NCBI GenBank assembly: GCA_910589675.1
Contig: CAJUTO010000001.1
Coordinates: 1 to 64,000, forward strand
DNA: 64,000 nt
Reading direction: 5' to 3'
Source: an uncultured Lactobacillus sp.
GTDB lineage: Bacteria > Bacillota > Bacilli > Lactobacillales > Lactobacillaceae
The position numbers and the translations under genes are program-made. The notes beneath the pieces were generated by a model. It made no database searches and was not told where the DNA came from. It saw nothing but the letters and a program-made list of their open reading frames with translations. Numbering within the stretch: position 1 is the stretch's first letter; each line of letters opens with the position of its first letter. This document shows, piece after piece, positions 40,424-49,714 of this stretch.

Positions 40424-41095
40424 TTATCTGCTAATTGTAAAACTATTTATTTTACAATTAGGATAAACTTCTAAAAGAGCATCTCGTGCATGATATAACG
40501 TTCGACCAGTTGTATAAATATCATCTAATAATAAAATTTTTCCACTAATATTTTTATTATCGATAGCCGAAAAGGTTTGCTTAGTCAATAACCGTTCTTC
40601 CCTATTCTTTTCTCCCTGAGCTTTCTCCGTATCTGACTTAACTAATAATTTCGTTAAAGGAACTAACTTTTGATAAATAGCATAAATTGTATCAAATCCT
40701 CTTTTTTCTAGATGACTGGGCGAGCTCGGAACGGGAACATAATAGTCAGCTGCTGGTAACTGATCAATTAATTCAGCTAGGACATGACACAAAATATAAT
40801 CTCCATATCTTTTGTACTGCACCATAACATCATGGAAAGTATCATTATATTGATATAAAGAACGATTATCTAACAAATTGCCTGCATATTTCCGCTTCCA
40901 CTGTAGACAATCATTACATAGCCCCTCTGTATTTATTTCTTTATTACAACCTGAACATATTTTTCCTTTCTTTTTAACAAACTTTTTTAGACATTCAGAA
41001 CAAGTATATCTTTCCTTATACTTAACAAATAAAAACAATTTTTCATAGTTTATCTCTCTGCGGAAAGAGGAGTGACACAATAAACAATTATTCAC
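40424..41095 (-). CDS. comFC: ComFC-type phosphoribosyltransferase-like protein
   Basis: ComFC (223 aa) is a late competence protein needed for DNA uptake in B. subtilis and S. pneumoniae. Zinc-binding cysteine pairs (CLLC, CSEC, CSGC, CNDC) fill the N-terminal third, and the PRPP-binding ILLLDDIYTTGRTLYHA is near residue 185. Its ATG overlaps the comFA stop codon by 4 bases (ATGA), so translation of comFC should depend on comFA being translated. That matters because comFA carries an in-frame stop close to its start. Confidence 0.9.
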   Translation of the reverse strand: MNNCLLCHSSFRREINYEKLFLFVKYKERYTCSECLKKFVKKKGKICSGCNKEINTEGLCNDCLQWKRKYAGNLLDNRSLYQYNDTFHDVMVQYKRYGDYILCHVLAELIDQLPAADYYVPVPSSPSHLEKRGFDTIYAIYQKLVPLTKLLVKSDTEKAQGEKNREERLLTKQTFSAIDNKNISGKILLLDDIYTTGRTLYHARDALLEVYPNCKINSFTISR

Positions 41096-42360
41096 TTATT
41101 CATCATCCTAATCTGTTTCATCGCTTGTCGGATATTTTTTGTATATTTGTGATAACAAAATAAAACTAGCCCATCTCTATCGTCTGCACTTCTTCCTACT
41201 CGACCTGCAATCTGAACTAGGCTTGGAGTATTGTAAATTGGATCATCTGCCGCAATTACAATTACTTGAACATGTTTAAAAGTTACACCTCGTTCTAAAA
41301 TTGTTGTTGTTAGTAAAATATCAATTTCTTGATTACGAAATCTAGCGACTTTACTTTGTCTTTCTTTGTCACCCGCATATACACTCACGATCCTTTTCTC
41401 TTTAAAAACAGCAGTCAAATGTTTCTTATATATGGGCAAATCTTTGATTCTCGGAACAAATACCAGAAGAGGTTTGTTCATATCTATAATTTTCCTAATC
41501 TGTTTAATCAGAGCAGGATGAACTTTTCCTTTACGAGAAATAAAAGGTTTAAAGAAATATTTTTCTTTCGGTACAGGTAGTAATCCCTTATGAAATCTTC
41601 TTTTTAGTAAAGAATAATTAATTGCCTTACCTTTGGCCTGTTTTAGTAATTTTTTATCTGGAGTCGCAGTTAGAAAAAATGTACATCCCTTTTCTTTTAC
41701 AGCATTTTTAGCTGCAAAATGAAGCATTTTATTTTCATAAAAGGGAAAAGAGTCTACTTCATCAATCACAATCAAATCAAAAGCCCGGTAAAATTTTAAA
41801 AGTTGATGTGTTGTGCATATGACAAATTGCTCATCTTTTGCATCATGGTATTCACGTCCATGGTATTTTCCAATTTCCACATTTTCAAATGCTGCTTGAA
41901 AGCGGGGAAATAATTCATCAACTACGTCAATTCGAGGCGTAGCAATTGCTATTCGGAAACCATTTTTTAAAACTTCTTCTACTACTTTAAAAAGCATCTC
42001 TGTCTTACCGGCTCCAGTTACTGCATGAATTAAATGATTTCGTCGTTCTTTAAAGGAATTAACTAACTCATTAGAGATCAACTCCTGTTGATTAGTTAAT
42101 TTTCCCTGCCAACTTAGTGGAGTAACTATTTTAGGATAGGTACTTTTTTCAATGTTTCTTTCTAAATTCTTCTCTTCACTTATTCTTCCAACCCCAATAC
42201 ATTCTCGGCAATATAAATATCCATTAGGTAATCTTGCATCTGCTTTAGTGTTACATCGTTGGCATAAACCATTTATCATTGCAGGAACTTTTGTCGTCTT
42301 ACTATTTATGTTATGGTTATTTTGACTATCTATTCATTGGCGTCCTTTTAATTCACTCAT
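41092..42360 (-). pseudogene. comFA: ComFA-type DNA uptake helicase, with in-frame stop at codon 9
   Basis: ComFA is the ATP-driven DEAD-like motor for single-stranded DNA import. The frame from ATG 42279 (395 aa) has zinc cysteines C6, C9, C24 and C27, the ATPase motif TGAGKTE, DEVD, and QIAGRVGRSADD. No ribosome binding site precedes that ATG. In the same frame a better start at 42360 (AGGGTGAT site) reads MSELKGRQ, then TGA at 42336-42334, then 18 codons up to 42279. Without that stop the gene would encode 422 residues, the usual size. A TGG (Trp) to TGA change is the simplest explanation. Reinitiation at 42279 might still yield a near full protein. Confidence 0.75.
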
Positions 42361-42402
42361 CAATATCACCCTATATTAATTACGCAAATGGAGGCGATTT
42401 TT

Positions 42403-43068
42403 TTGTCATCAAAACAACTAAACTATTTAACAATCAGTAAATCGGGTCAACATGAGATAGTTATCAAAAAAAGTAGATTCATCTGCTCGTTAGCTCGTAC
42501 TAAAACAGTGGAAGAAGCCCAAACATTTATTGAGCAAGTTTCAAAAAAATATCATGATGCAACTCACAATACATATGCTTATACTTTAGGATTAAATGAT
42601 AATCAAGTTAAGGCCAGTGATAATGGTGAACCTTCCGGAACAGCAGGTATCCCTGAACTAAAAGCTCTGCAATTAATGAAATTAAAAGATGTGACTGCTG
42701 TAGTCACAAGATATTTTGGTGGCATTAAGTTGGGTGCTGGTGGATTAATCCGCGCTTATTCAAATTCCGTAACTGAAGCCGCTCAAAATATTGGCGTTGT
42801 AAAATGCGTCATGCAGCAATTAATTGAATTTACAATTCCTTATAATCGACTTGATGAGGTTAATCACTATTTAAATGAAAATAAAATCCTAATTGATAAT
42901 CAAATATATACTACTGATGTAACAATCCAAATTTTCCTAGATCTAGATCAAATCACTCAAGTTAAAGAGGATCTAATTAATTTATTATCGGGAAAAGTAG
43001 ATTTCAAGAAAATAGACCAAAGATTTAATGAAATTCCTGTTACTAATTTAAATTTCCACGAACAATAA
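42403..43068 (+). CDS. yigZ: YigZ/IMPACT-family protein
   Basis: This 221-aa protein (TTG start at 42403, MSSKQLNYLTISKSG) has GGAGG 9 bases upstream; the ATG at 42388 lies in front of that site and has none. The UPF0029 N-terminal domain holds DNGEPSGTAGIPELKALQ near residue 75 and TRYFGGIKLGAGGLIRAYS near 110; the C-terminal DUF1949 domain has PYNRLDEVNHYL. Family function is unclear. It is divergent from comFA and convergent with tagO, the usual yvyE neighbourhood. Confidence 0.9.
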   Translation: MSSKQLNYLTISKSGQHEIVIKKSRFICSLARTKTVEEAQTFIEQVSKKYHDATHNTYAYTLGLNDNQVKASDNGEPSGTAGIPELKALQLMKLKDVTAVVTRYFGGIKLGAGGLIRAYSNSVTEAAQNIGVVKCVMQQLIEFTIPYNRLDEVNHYLNENKILIDNQIYTTDVTIQIFLDLDQITQVKEDLINLLSGKVDFKKIDQRFNEIPVTNLNFHEQ

Positions 43069-43103
43069 AAAAGATTTACGTTGTTTTAACGTAAATCTTT
43101 TTT
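43067..43103. terminator. Bidirectional terminator between yigZ and tagO
   Basis: AAAAAAGATTTACGTT pairs with AACGTAAATCTTTTTT around a short T-rich loop. A and T runs on both sides let it act for both converging genes. The tagO stop codon lies inside it. Confidence 0.85.
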
Positions 43104-44228
43104 ATTTGTATTCTTTTTATTTAATCGTCTCACTTTTACTTCAGGATCTGCACGTTCCATTTTATTAATAGTGTGTTGAAGAAAATGCAGAAGTGGTTTA
43201 TATTTTTCGCCTAATAATCCGATCGTTTCAACAAAAAGCTCAACTGCGAATAACAGACCTAAAATCAATAACCAGATCCCCCAGCGAGGAGACACTAATG
43301 AAAGCAATGAAACAAAAGAAAAAATAAGTGAAATTCCATAAATAGCTAACACAGTTTGACGATGGGATAATCCCATTCGCATTAATTGATGATGCAAGTG
43401 ATGTTTATCAGCTTGAGATATATTTTTTTTATTTAATTTTCGCCTAATCATTGCATAAACTGTATCAGTAATCGGAACACCCAAAATAAGAATTGGAACT
43501 AATAATGACACAAAAGTTACATTCTTTAATCCTTTTAACGATAGGACGGAAATCATAAAACCAATATATAAAGCACCTGTATCTCCCAAAAATATCTTTG
43601 CAGGATGAAAATTATAAGGTAAAAAGCCCAATAAACAAGCTGCTAACATAATACACATAATTGGAACATAGTGTTGCCAACTCTTTAAAAAGAAGAAACC
43701 AACAATTCCCATTGTTACAAGAGAAATTAAGGTGACACCGGTAGCTAAACCATCTAAACCATCAATAAGATTGACAGCATTTGTTAAGGCAAGAATCCAA
43801 AAAATAGTAAGGGGAAAACTCCACCAACCTAGTTGAATATGGCCTAAAAATGGCAAGCTTAACTCTCTTACTTTAATTCCAGCTAAGAAATATACAACCA
43901 GGGATGCAACAAAAATCCCAAACATTTTTTGTCTCGGCTTTAATTCTAAAATATCATCAATCAAACCAGTTAAGATAATAACACTGGATGCCAATAATAC
44001 TGAAAAAAGTTCATGAGTCGGAAAATCCTTCCGTAATAAGACAAATTCTCCAATATTAAAAGCTACAAATATTGCTAATCCACCAATAGTAGGCATTGGC
44101 TTTTTATTGATGCGACGAGCATTTGGATTATCAACTGCACCTAATACAAAAGCTAATTTTCTAATAAAAGGAGTTATAGCAGCAGTAATAATTACTAATA
44201 AGAATATTTTAACAATTGTTTGAAACAT
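43086..44228 (-). CDS. tagO: Undecaprenyl-phosphate GlcNAc-1-phosphate transferase
   Basis: TagO (380 aa) starts wall teichoic acid and other linked glycopolymers by moving GlcNAc-1-phosphate to undecaprenyl phosphate in the membrane. About ten hydrophobic segments are visible, with GLIDDILELKPRQK (the DD motif) near residue 90, NAVNLIDGLDGLATG near 155, FLGDTGALYIG near 212, and KHHLHHQL near 278, all typical of the PNPT family. The gene stands alone, with about 100 bases to rny. Confidence 0.95.
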   Translation of the reverse strand: MFQTIVKIFLLVIITAAITPFIRKLAFVLGAVDNPNARRINKKPMPTIGGLAIFVAFNIGEFVLLRKDFPTHELFSVLLASSVIILTGLIDDILELKPRQKMFGIFVASLVVYFLAGIKVRELSLPFLGHIQLGWWSFPLTIFWILALTNAVNLIDGLDGLATGVTLISLVTMGIVGFFFLKSWQHYVPIMCIMLAACLLGFLPYNFHPAKIFLGDTGALYIGFMISVLSLKGLKNVTFVSLLVPILILGVPITDTVYAMIRRKLNKKNISQADKHHLHHQLMRMGLSHRQTVLAIYGISLIFSFVSLLSLVSPRWGIWLLILGLLFAVELFVETIGLLGEKYKPLLHFLQHTINKMERADPEVKVRRLNKKNTNKKDLR

Positions 44229-44301
44229 AACAATCTACTTTCTTAAACTTCTTTTTTTCATTATACCTACACCCCAATATAAACACAATAAAGCGGTAAA
44301 C

Positions 44302-44331
44302 AAAAAAGACGAATCTTAAAGATTCGTCTTT
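44302..44331 (-). terminator. Terminator of rny
   Basis: AAAGACGAATCT pairs with AGATTCGTCTTT around TAA, followed by T residues on the minus strand. It overlaps the rny stop codon. Confidence 0.85.
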
Positions 44332-45952
44332 ACTTAGCTATTGCAACAGCACGTTTTTCTCGAATAACCGTAACCTTAATGTTACCAGGATATTCCATAT
44401 CTTGTTCAATTTGATTTCTAATATCATGAGCAAGAATAGTAGTACGAGCATCTGAGATCTTATCTGGTTCAACCATTACCCTTATCTCACGTCCTGCTTG
44501 AATTGCATATGCTTGTTTTACACCAATGTGTCCCTTTGCAATCGTTTCTAGTTGTTCTAGTCGACGAATATAGTTTTCTAGAGATTCACTTCTAGCACCT
44601 GGTCGAGCTGAAGAAATCGTATCAGCAGCTACAACTAACTCTGCAATAAAGGATAACTTAGGAACATCATCATGGTGAGCAGCAATTGCATTCACAACCA
44701 AATCTGGTTCATGATACTTTCGTGCAAGTTCAACACCAATTTCTACATGGGAACCCTCAATTTCATGATCAATTGACTTCCCAATATCGTGTAATAATCC
44801 TGCGCGTACCGCTATTTTTTCGTCTAAACCAAGTTCAGCAGCCATCACACCTGTTAATTTACCGACCTCAATAGAATGAGATAAAACATTTTGTCCATAA
44901 GACGTCCGATACTTTAAGCGTCCTAAAATCTTTACCAATTCTGGATGCATCTTATGAATACCAAGTTCCATTAAGGCACTTTCACCAGCTTCGTAAATAT
45001 CATCATTTACTTCTTTACGAGCACGATCAACCATTTCTTCTATCCGCGCTGGATGAATTCGACCATCTTTAATTAAACGCTCTAAAGCTCTTTTTGCAAT
45101 TTCACGTCTAATTGGGTCAAAACCACTTAAGACTACTACATCTGGAGTATCATCAATGATTACATCTACACCAGTTAAAGCCTCAAATGAACGGATATTT
45201 CTACCCTCACGGCCAATGATACGACCTTTCATATCATCACTTGGTAAATTAACAACTGAAACAGTTTTTTCAGAAACCGTATCGGCTGCACTACTTTGAA
45301 TTGCATCAACAATTACTTTACGAGCAAAATGATCTGCTTTTGCCTTAGCAAGTTGATTACTTTCTTCAATCATTTCTGCTCTTTCCTTAACCAATTGGTC
45401 TGAAAGTTTATCTAAAACGATCTTTTTAGCATCTTCTTGATTCAACTCTGCAACTTCATAGAGCTTTTTCTCTCGCTCGGTCACTAATTGATCGGCTCTA
45501 TTTTCTTTTTCTAGAACTTGAGCCTGCAATTTTTTAATTTGGTTTTCTTTCTGTGTGAGTTGTGAATCTTTTTGATCCAACAAACTATCTTTATGATCAA
45601 TAGCATCTTCACGTTGCAGTAAGCGATTTTCTTGTCTAGAAACCTCTTGACGTCGTTCATTAAGTTCATTATCCACTCTTTCGCGATAATGATGAATTTC
45701 TTCTTGTGCTTCCAGAATTTTTTCTTTTTTTGCATCTGCTGCAGCTTTCTTCATTGCTTCTTTTTGTGAAGCAAGATCAGCTTCTACAGCTTTAGCTTTA
45801 CTTTCTGCATCTGCCAAGATGTGTTTTGCATCATGGGCTGCATTCTGTGCTTGAGTTTCCCACTTATTTTTACGGATACTATAGCCAGCACAACCTCCAA
45901 CTAAGACAGAAACAATAGCGACAGCAACAGGAACTAAAATTGTATTTACCAT
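44330..45952 (-). CDS. rny: Ribonuclease Y
   Basis: RNase Y (540 aa) is the membrane-anchored endoribonuclease that starts mRNA turnover in Firmicutes. An N-terminal membrane helix (about residues 4-24) is followed by a long coiled coil (about 30-200, Glu/Lys/Gln rich), a KH domain with [15 protein letters not shown] near 240, and an HD domain ([12 protein letters not shown]) near 385. It lies 126 bases downstream of recA with the recA terminator between them. In B. subtilis RNase Y cuts the cggR-gapA message, whose equivalent is in this window. Confidence 0.96.
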   Translation of the reverse strand: MVNTILVPVAVAIVSVLVGGCAGYSIRKNKWETQAQNAAHDAKHILADAESKAKAVEADLASQKEAMKKAAADAKKEKILEAQEEIHHYRERVDNELNERRQEVSRQENRLLQREDAIDHKDSLLDQKDSQLTQKENQIKKLQAQVLEKENRADQLVTEREKKLYEVAELNQEDAKKIVLDKLSDQLVKERAEMIEESNQLAKAKADHFARKVIVDAIQSSAADTVSEKTVSVVNLPSDDMKGRIIGREGRNIRSFEALTGVDVIIDDTPDVVVLSGFDPIRREIAKRALERLIKDGRIHPARIEEMVDRARKEVNDDIYEAGESALMELGIHKMHPELVKILGRLKYRTSYGQNVLSHSIEVGKLTGVMAAELGLDEKIAVRAGLLHDIGKSIDHEIEGSHVEIGVELARKYHEPDLVVNAIAAHHDDVPKLSFIAELVVAADTISSARPGARSESLENYIRRLEQLETIAKGHIGVKQAYAIQAGREIRVMVEPDKISDARTTILAHDIRNQIEQDMEYPGNIKVTVIREKRAVAIAK

Positions 45953-46032
45953 ATTTTTACTATCGCCTTTTTTATAGAATTATTTCACACATTATTAATA
46001 ATAAAAGTATCCGGAAGTGATGTCAATCATAC

Positions 46033-46063
46033 AAAAAACCTTGGCCTCTAAAAGCCAAGGTTT
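46033..46063 (-). terminator. Terminator of recA
   Basis: AAACCTTGGC pairs with GCCAAGGTTT around an 8-base loop, followed by a T run on the minus strand. It lies 15 bases beyond the recA stop codon. Confidence 0.85.
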
Positions 46064-46078
46064 AACTGTATCTGTCGA

Positions 46079-47161
46079 TTATTTTTTTTCATCGGAAGCA
46101 TCTTTGTTTACTGGTACTTCCTTGTCCTGTTTTACCTTTTCAGGATTTTCTCGTTCTTCAATTGCTTTAGCATCAATTCCATAAGCTTCACGAACTTTTT
46201 CTTTTACTTCTTCGTAAACATCAGGATGCTCTTCTAGATATTGCTTAGCATTCTCGCGGCCTTGTCCAATGCGATCATCCCCATATGAATACCACGAGCC
46301 AGCTTTCTTAATGATATCTTTATCAGCAGCCATATCAATTAACTCACCAGTTTGAGAAATTCCTTTCCCATACATGATATCGACTTCTGCCACTTTAAAT
46401 GGAGGAGCAACTTTATTTTTTACAACCTTTAATTTAACTCGGTTACCAATTACGTCTGATCCTTGTTTAATTTGTTCTGCTCTACGTACTTCTAATCTAA
46501 TCGTAGAGTAAAACTTCAAAGCACGTCCACCAGGAGTAGTTTCTGGATTTCCAAACATAACCCCAACTTTTTCACGAATTTGGTTAATGAAAACAGCAAT
46601 AGTTTTAGTTTTAGAGATATTTCCTGATAGTTTACGTAAAGCTTGACTCATTAATCTGGCTTGTAAACCAACATGTGAATCTCCCATGTCACCGTCAATT
46701 TCGGCTCTTGGTACTAACGCAGCCACGGAATCCACAACTAAGATATCAATTGCACCACTCGCAATAAGCGTATCTGCAATTTGCAGACCTTCTTCACCAG
46801 TGTTTGGTTGAGATAAAATTAAGGAATCAATATCAACACCTAATGCTTCGGCATAAGCAGGATCCATCGCATTTTCCGCATCGATATAAGCTGCCGTTCC
46901 TCCACGCTTCTGAACTTCTGCAACAGCATGAAGAGCCACAGTTGTTTTACCAGAACTTTCTGGTCCATATACTTCAATAATTCGTCCACGAGGATAGCCA
47001 CCAACTCCAAGAGCTGCATCTAAAGCTAGTGAACCGGAAGGAATAGTGGAAATTTGAGTGTCTACTTTTTCACCCATGCGCATCACTGCGCCTTTTCCAA
47101 AGTCTTTTTCAATCTTCTTTAAGGCAATGTCTAAAGCCTTCTTTTTATCATCTTTAGCCAA
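46079..47161 (-). CDS. recA: Recombinase RecA
   Basis: RecA (360 aa) drives strand exchange and promotes LexA self-cleavage. Walker [10 protein letters not shown] is at about residues 66-74, and [15 protein letters not shown] and the L2 loop [22 protein letters not shown] are intact. The start is a TTG at 47161, with AAGGAGG 8 bases before it. The charged C-terminal tail ends [10 protein letters not shown] LexA-type box, a promoter and a terminator frame it as a one-gene unit. Unlike many lactobacilli, no cinA gene lies between pgsA and recA. Confidence 0.98.
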   Translation of the reverse strand: MAKDDKKKALDIALKKIEKDFGKGAVMRMGEKVDTQISTIPSGSLALDAALGVGGYPRGRIIEVYGPESSGKTTVALHAVAEVQKRGGTAAYIDAENAMDPAYAEALGVDIDSLILSQPNTGEEGLQIADTLIASGAIDILVVDSVAALVPRAEIDGDMGDSHVGLQARLMSQALRKLSGNISKTKTIAVFINQIREKVGVMFGNPETTPGGRALKFYSTIRLEVRRAEQIKQGSDVIGNRVKLKVVKNKVAPPFKVAEVDIMYGKGISQTGELIDMAADKDIIKKAGSWYSYGDDRIGQGRENAKQYLEEHPDVYEEVKEKVREAYGIDAKAIEERENPEKVKQDKEVPVNKDASDEKK

Positions 47162-47190
47162 ATCTCTTCCTCCTTATTCCATTTATAATA

Positions 47191-47220
47191 ATTATACTTG
47201 GTTTGACTACCTAAAAGCAA
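47191..47220 (-). promoter_or_regulatory. Promoter of recA
   Basis: On the minus strand, TTGCTT (47220-47215) and TATAAT (47196-47191) are separated by 18 bases. The LexA-type box lies 8 bases further upstream. Confidence 0.55.
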
Positions 47221-47228
47221 GAAAAATA

Positions 47229-47242
47229 CGAACTAGCGTTCA
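47229..47242. promoter_or_regulatory. LexA (SOS) box of recA
   Basis: CGAACTAGCGTTCA fits the CGAAC-N4-GTTCG consensus at all but the last base. It lies just upstream of the recA -35. Confidence 0.75.
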
Positions 47243-47291
47243 ATATTATATTTCTCTATTTTTTATTACGCATTTTTTATTAATTTTTTTC

Positions 47292-47319
47292 AAAAAAAAG
47301 AAGCATCTCTGCTTCTTTT
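47292..47319 (-). terminator. Terminator of pgsA
   Basis: AAAAGAAGC pairs with GCTTCTTTT around a six-base loop, with a long A run giving T residues on the minus strand. It lies just beyond the pgsA stop codon. Confidence 0.85.
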
Positions 47320-47323
47320 AATC

Positions 47324-47887
47324 TTAAATTTCACCTTTAAATACATCGCCGCTTTGCTTAAAGTAATCGTAACCAGAGTAAATAGTAAAGATTAAGCAAA
47401 TGTACAATAAGATTGTACCAATATAGTACACATCACCAAGCAATAAGAAAATAATCGAGAGCATCTGAGTCGTAGTTTTAATTTTACCTGGCATTTTTGC
47501 TGCTAAAACTTGGCCTTTATTTTCAGCCAAAATCAAACGTAAACCAGTGACGGCTAATTCACGACAAACAATAATAGCTACTACCCATGCAGGCGCTAAA
47601 TTTAATGAAATTAAAAATACAAAAGCTGTCATCGTTAGCATTTTATCTGCTAATGGATCAGCAAATTTTCCGAAGTTGGTAACTAAGTTTCTTGAACGAG
47701 CAATATGTCCATCCAAAAAATCAGTTATTGATGCCACTGCAAAAATTACAGCTGCTAACACATGAGACCAATAAATATGTGCTCCTAAGAAAGTTGCACT
47801 ACCTGCTGGCCAATTAAAGATTAAGACTAGCATAAAAACTGGAATCATGAAAATTCTAAACATAGTTAATTTATTTGGTAAATTCAT
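47324..47887 (-). CDS. pgsA: CDP-diacylglycerol-glycerol-3-phosphate phosphatidyltransferase
   Basis: PgsA (187 aa) makes phosphatidylglycerol phosphate from CDP-diacylglycerol and glycerol-3-phosphate, which the gpsA product supplies. The CDP-alcohol phosphotransferase signature spans about residues 60-86 (DGHIAR, then FADPLADK). About five membrane segments are seen. The start ATG shares one base with the rodZ stop codon (TAATG), so the two are coupled. A terminator follows, before the recA promoter. Confidence 0.95.
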   Translation of the reverse strand: MNLPNKLTMFRIFMIPVFMLVLIFNWPAGSATFLGAHIYWSHVLAAVIFAVASITDFLDGHIARSRNLVTNFGKFADPLADKMLTMTAFVFLISLNLAPAWVVAIIVCRELAVTGLRLILAENKGQVLAAKMPGKIKTTTQMLSIIFLLLGDVYYIGTILLYICLIFTIYSGYDYFKQSGDVFKGEI

Positions 47888-48927
47888 TAACGGTTACTTT
47901 GACCTCCATTATTTTGGGTAGTATTAGTTTGACCTTGTGTGTTCTGCGTATTGTTTTGAGTAGCTTGGCCATTTTGTGTATTTTGATTTTGGTGGTTTTG
48001 TTGTGTTTGAGTATTTACATTATTAGTTGAACGTTGAGTAGTTGCACTACTTTGACGAGTACTACTGCTTTGGCTACTTTGATTGCTTTGTCCAGCAAAC
48101 GTAAATCTAATTGTCATTGGGGAAGCTGGATTAGTTGCATTATGTGCATTTACCTTCTTACCAGCTAAAGTCAAAGTGGTTGACACACTGTTTCCCATTT
48201 GTACAGAAACATTGTTTACATTTTCTGGTAATTGAACTGAATGTTTCTCATTAGCTTTCAAAGTTCCTTGCCAAACAGAAGAACCGTTCACTAAAATTTG
48301 TGCCCAAACATCATTCTTAGTGGTTCCTAAAGTTAAAGTTCGGTCACTCTTCAATCCACTAACACGGTAACTATTATTACCTAAACTAGAAATTTTAACT
48401 TCTGAGGTTGTAGTTTTTGGAGTTGATTTCTTCTTTGATGAAGCTTTAGATTTTGAAGATTTGATATGAGAAGAAACGGTTACATTCTCAGCTTGATTTG
48501 CTGACTGTTGATTGGTTCCAGTAAAGAAGCGAGTGTAAACAATATAAACTACTAGAATTACTAGAACAACACCAACTACTGTTGCAATTTGAGGTAAATA
48601 GTTACGCCATAGTCCCTTACGACTATTAGTTGTCTCTTTAATTCTTTCGCTCTTATTGTCGATTGAATTTTCAACATATTCTTCTGGTTTTGCTTCAGGT
48701 ACTTCAGATTTATAATCTGCTAATAATTCCTTGCCGTTAAGACCAACAACATCAGCAAATTGCCTAATAAAGGCTCTAACGTAAAAATCTCCAGGTAATT
48801 GATCAAAATCATCATTTTCAATTGCTGTAAGATATCGACGCTGAATCTTAGTTATTTTTTCTACATCTTCAATTGACATGCCCTTTGCCTTACGAGCACT
48901 GCGTAATTTATCTCCAATATCTGCCAT
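47887..48927 (-). CDS. rodZ: RodZ-like HTH membrane protein (YmfM)
   Basis: This 346-aa protein has an N-terminal HTH of the XRE type (about residues 5-65, GMSIEDVEKITKIQRRYLTAIEN), one membrane helix (about 110-132), a Ser/Lys/Thr-rich stretch, and a beta-rich DUF4115-like outer domain (about 175-275). The last 70 residues are a low-complexity tail rich in Gln, Asn, Ser and Thr. RodZ links MreB to the wall machinery in rods. It follows ymfI by 58 bases and is coupled to pgsA. Confidence 0.9.
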   Translation of the reverse strand: MADIGDKLRSARKAKGMSIEDVEKITKIQRRYLTAIENDDFDQLPGDFYVRAFIRQFADVVGLNGKELLADYKSEVPEAKPEEYVENSIDNKSERIKETTNSRKGLWRNYLPQIATVVGVVLVILVVYIVYTRFFTGTNQQSANQAENVTVSSHIKSSKSKASSKKKSTPKTTTSEVKISSLGNNSYRVSGLKSDRTLTLGTTKNDVWAQILVNGSSVWQGTLKANEKHSVQLPENVNNVSVQMGNSVSTTLTLAGKKVNAHNATNPASPMTIRFTFAGQSNQSSQSSSTRQSSATTQRSTNNVNTQTQQNHQNQNTQNGQATQNNTQNTQGQTNTTQNNGGQSNR

Positions 48928-48985
48928 AATATCCTCTCAACTTTTTGCAATAATTCAAATATGAGTATACCAAACTAATCGACCA

Positions 48986-49714
48986 TTAAACAAGCCAGCC
49001 ACCATCGACATAAATAGTTTGTCCAGTTAAATAGTCTGAACGTTCATCAAGCAAATTTTCTACCCAAAAAGATATATCCTTCGGATCTGCCAATCTTCCT
49101 GCAGGAATTTCATTTTTAACTTCATTTAAAGTTTCAGCATCAAAAATTGCATTCATTGGTGTATCAACTGCTCCAGGAGCAATCACATTTACAGTTAAAT
49201 TAGCCGATGCTACCTCACGTGCATACCCTTGTACAAAGCTTGATAATCCACCTTTACTGGCACTATACACACTCTCTAGCGCACTTGCTTGTCCTCCATA
49301 CACAGATCCAATAAATATTATTCGGCCATGTGCCTGCTTTAAAAGCTGGGATTCTAAAAGGGAAGTTATCTTTATCGGAGCTAATAAGTTAATTTGGATA
49401 ATCTTCTCAATTTCATCTAATTCTTGACTTCCAAGAAATTGATAATTAGTGATTCCTTGTGTAAAAATTACAGCACTTATTGGTAAGAGATTTGATATTA
49501 TTTTTTTAATTACATCATCTTCAGCCAAAAAATTTAATTTTAATGAAAAAAATTCTTGGTCTGGATAGTTTTCAATGAATTCCTGTACCATTTTACCGGC
49601 TTCTTGTTGGTTATGATTGTAATGAATATATAAAGACCAGCCATTTTCAGCCATATTTTCTGCAATAGCTCTTCCTATTCCACCAGTTGCTCCGAAAATT
49701 ATTGCACGCTTCAT
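48986..49714 (-). CDS. ymfI: SDR-family oxidoreductase (YmfI-like)
   Basis: The 242-aa protein is a short-chain dehydrogenase/reductase: the nucleotide motif GATGGIGRAIAE is near residue 8, and the catalytic YSASKGG near 148. It resembles FabG, but the location after the two M16 homologues identifies it as the YmfI paralogue, whose substrate is not known. Its start directly follows the stop codon of ymfH. Confidence 0.88.
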   Translation of the reverse strand: MKRAIIFGATGGIGRAIAENMAENGWSLYIHYNHNQQEAGKMVQEFIENYPDQEFFSLKLNFLAEDDVIKKIISNLLPISAVIFTQGITNYQFLGSQELDEIEKIIQINLLAPIKITSLLESQLLKQAHGRIIFIGSVYGGQASALESVYSASKGGLSSFVQGYAREVASANLTVNVIAPGAVDTPMNAIFDAETLNEVKNEIPAGRLADPKDISFWVENLLDERSDYLTGQTIYVDGGWLV

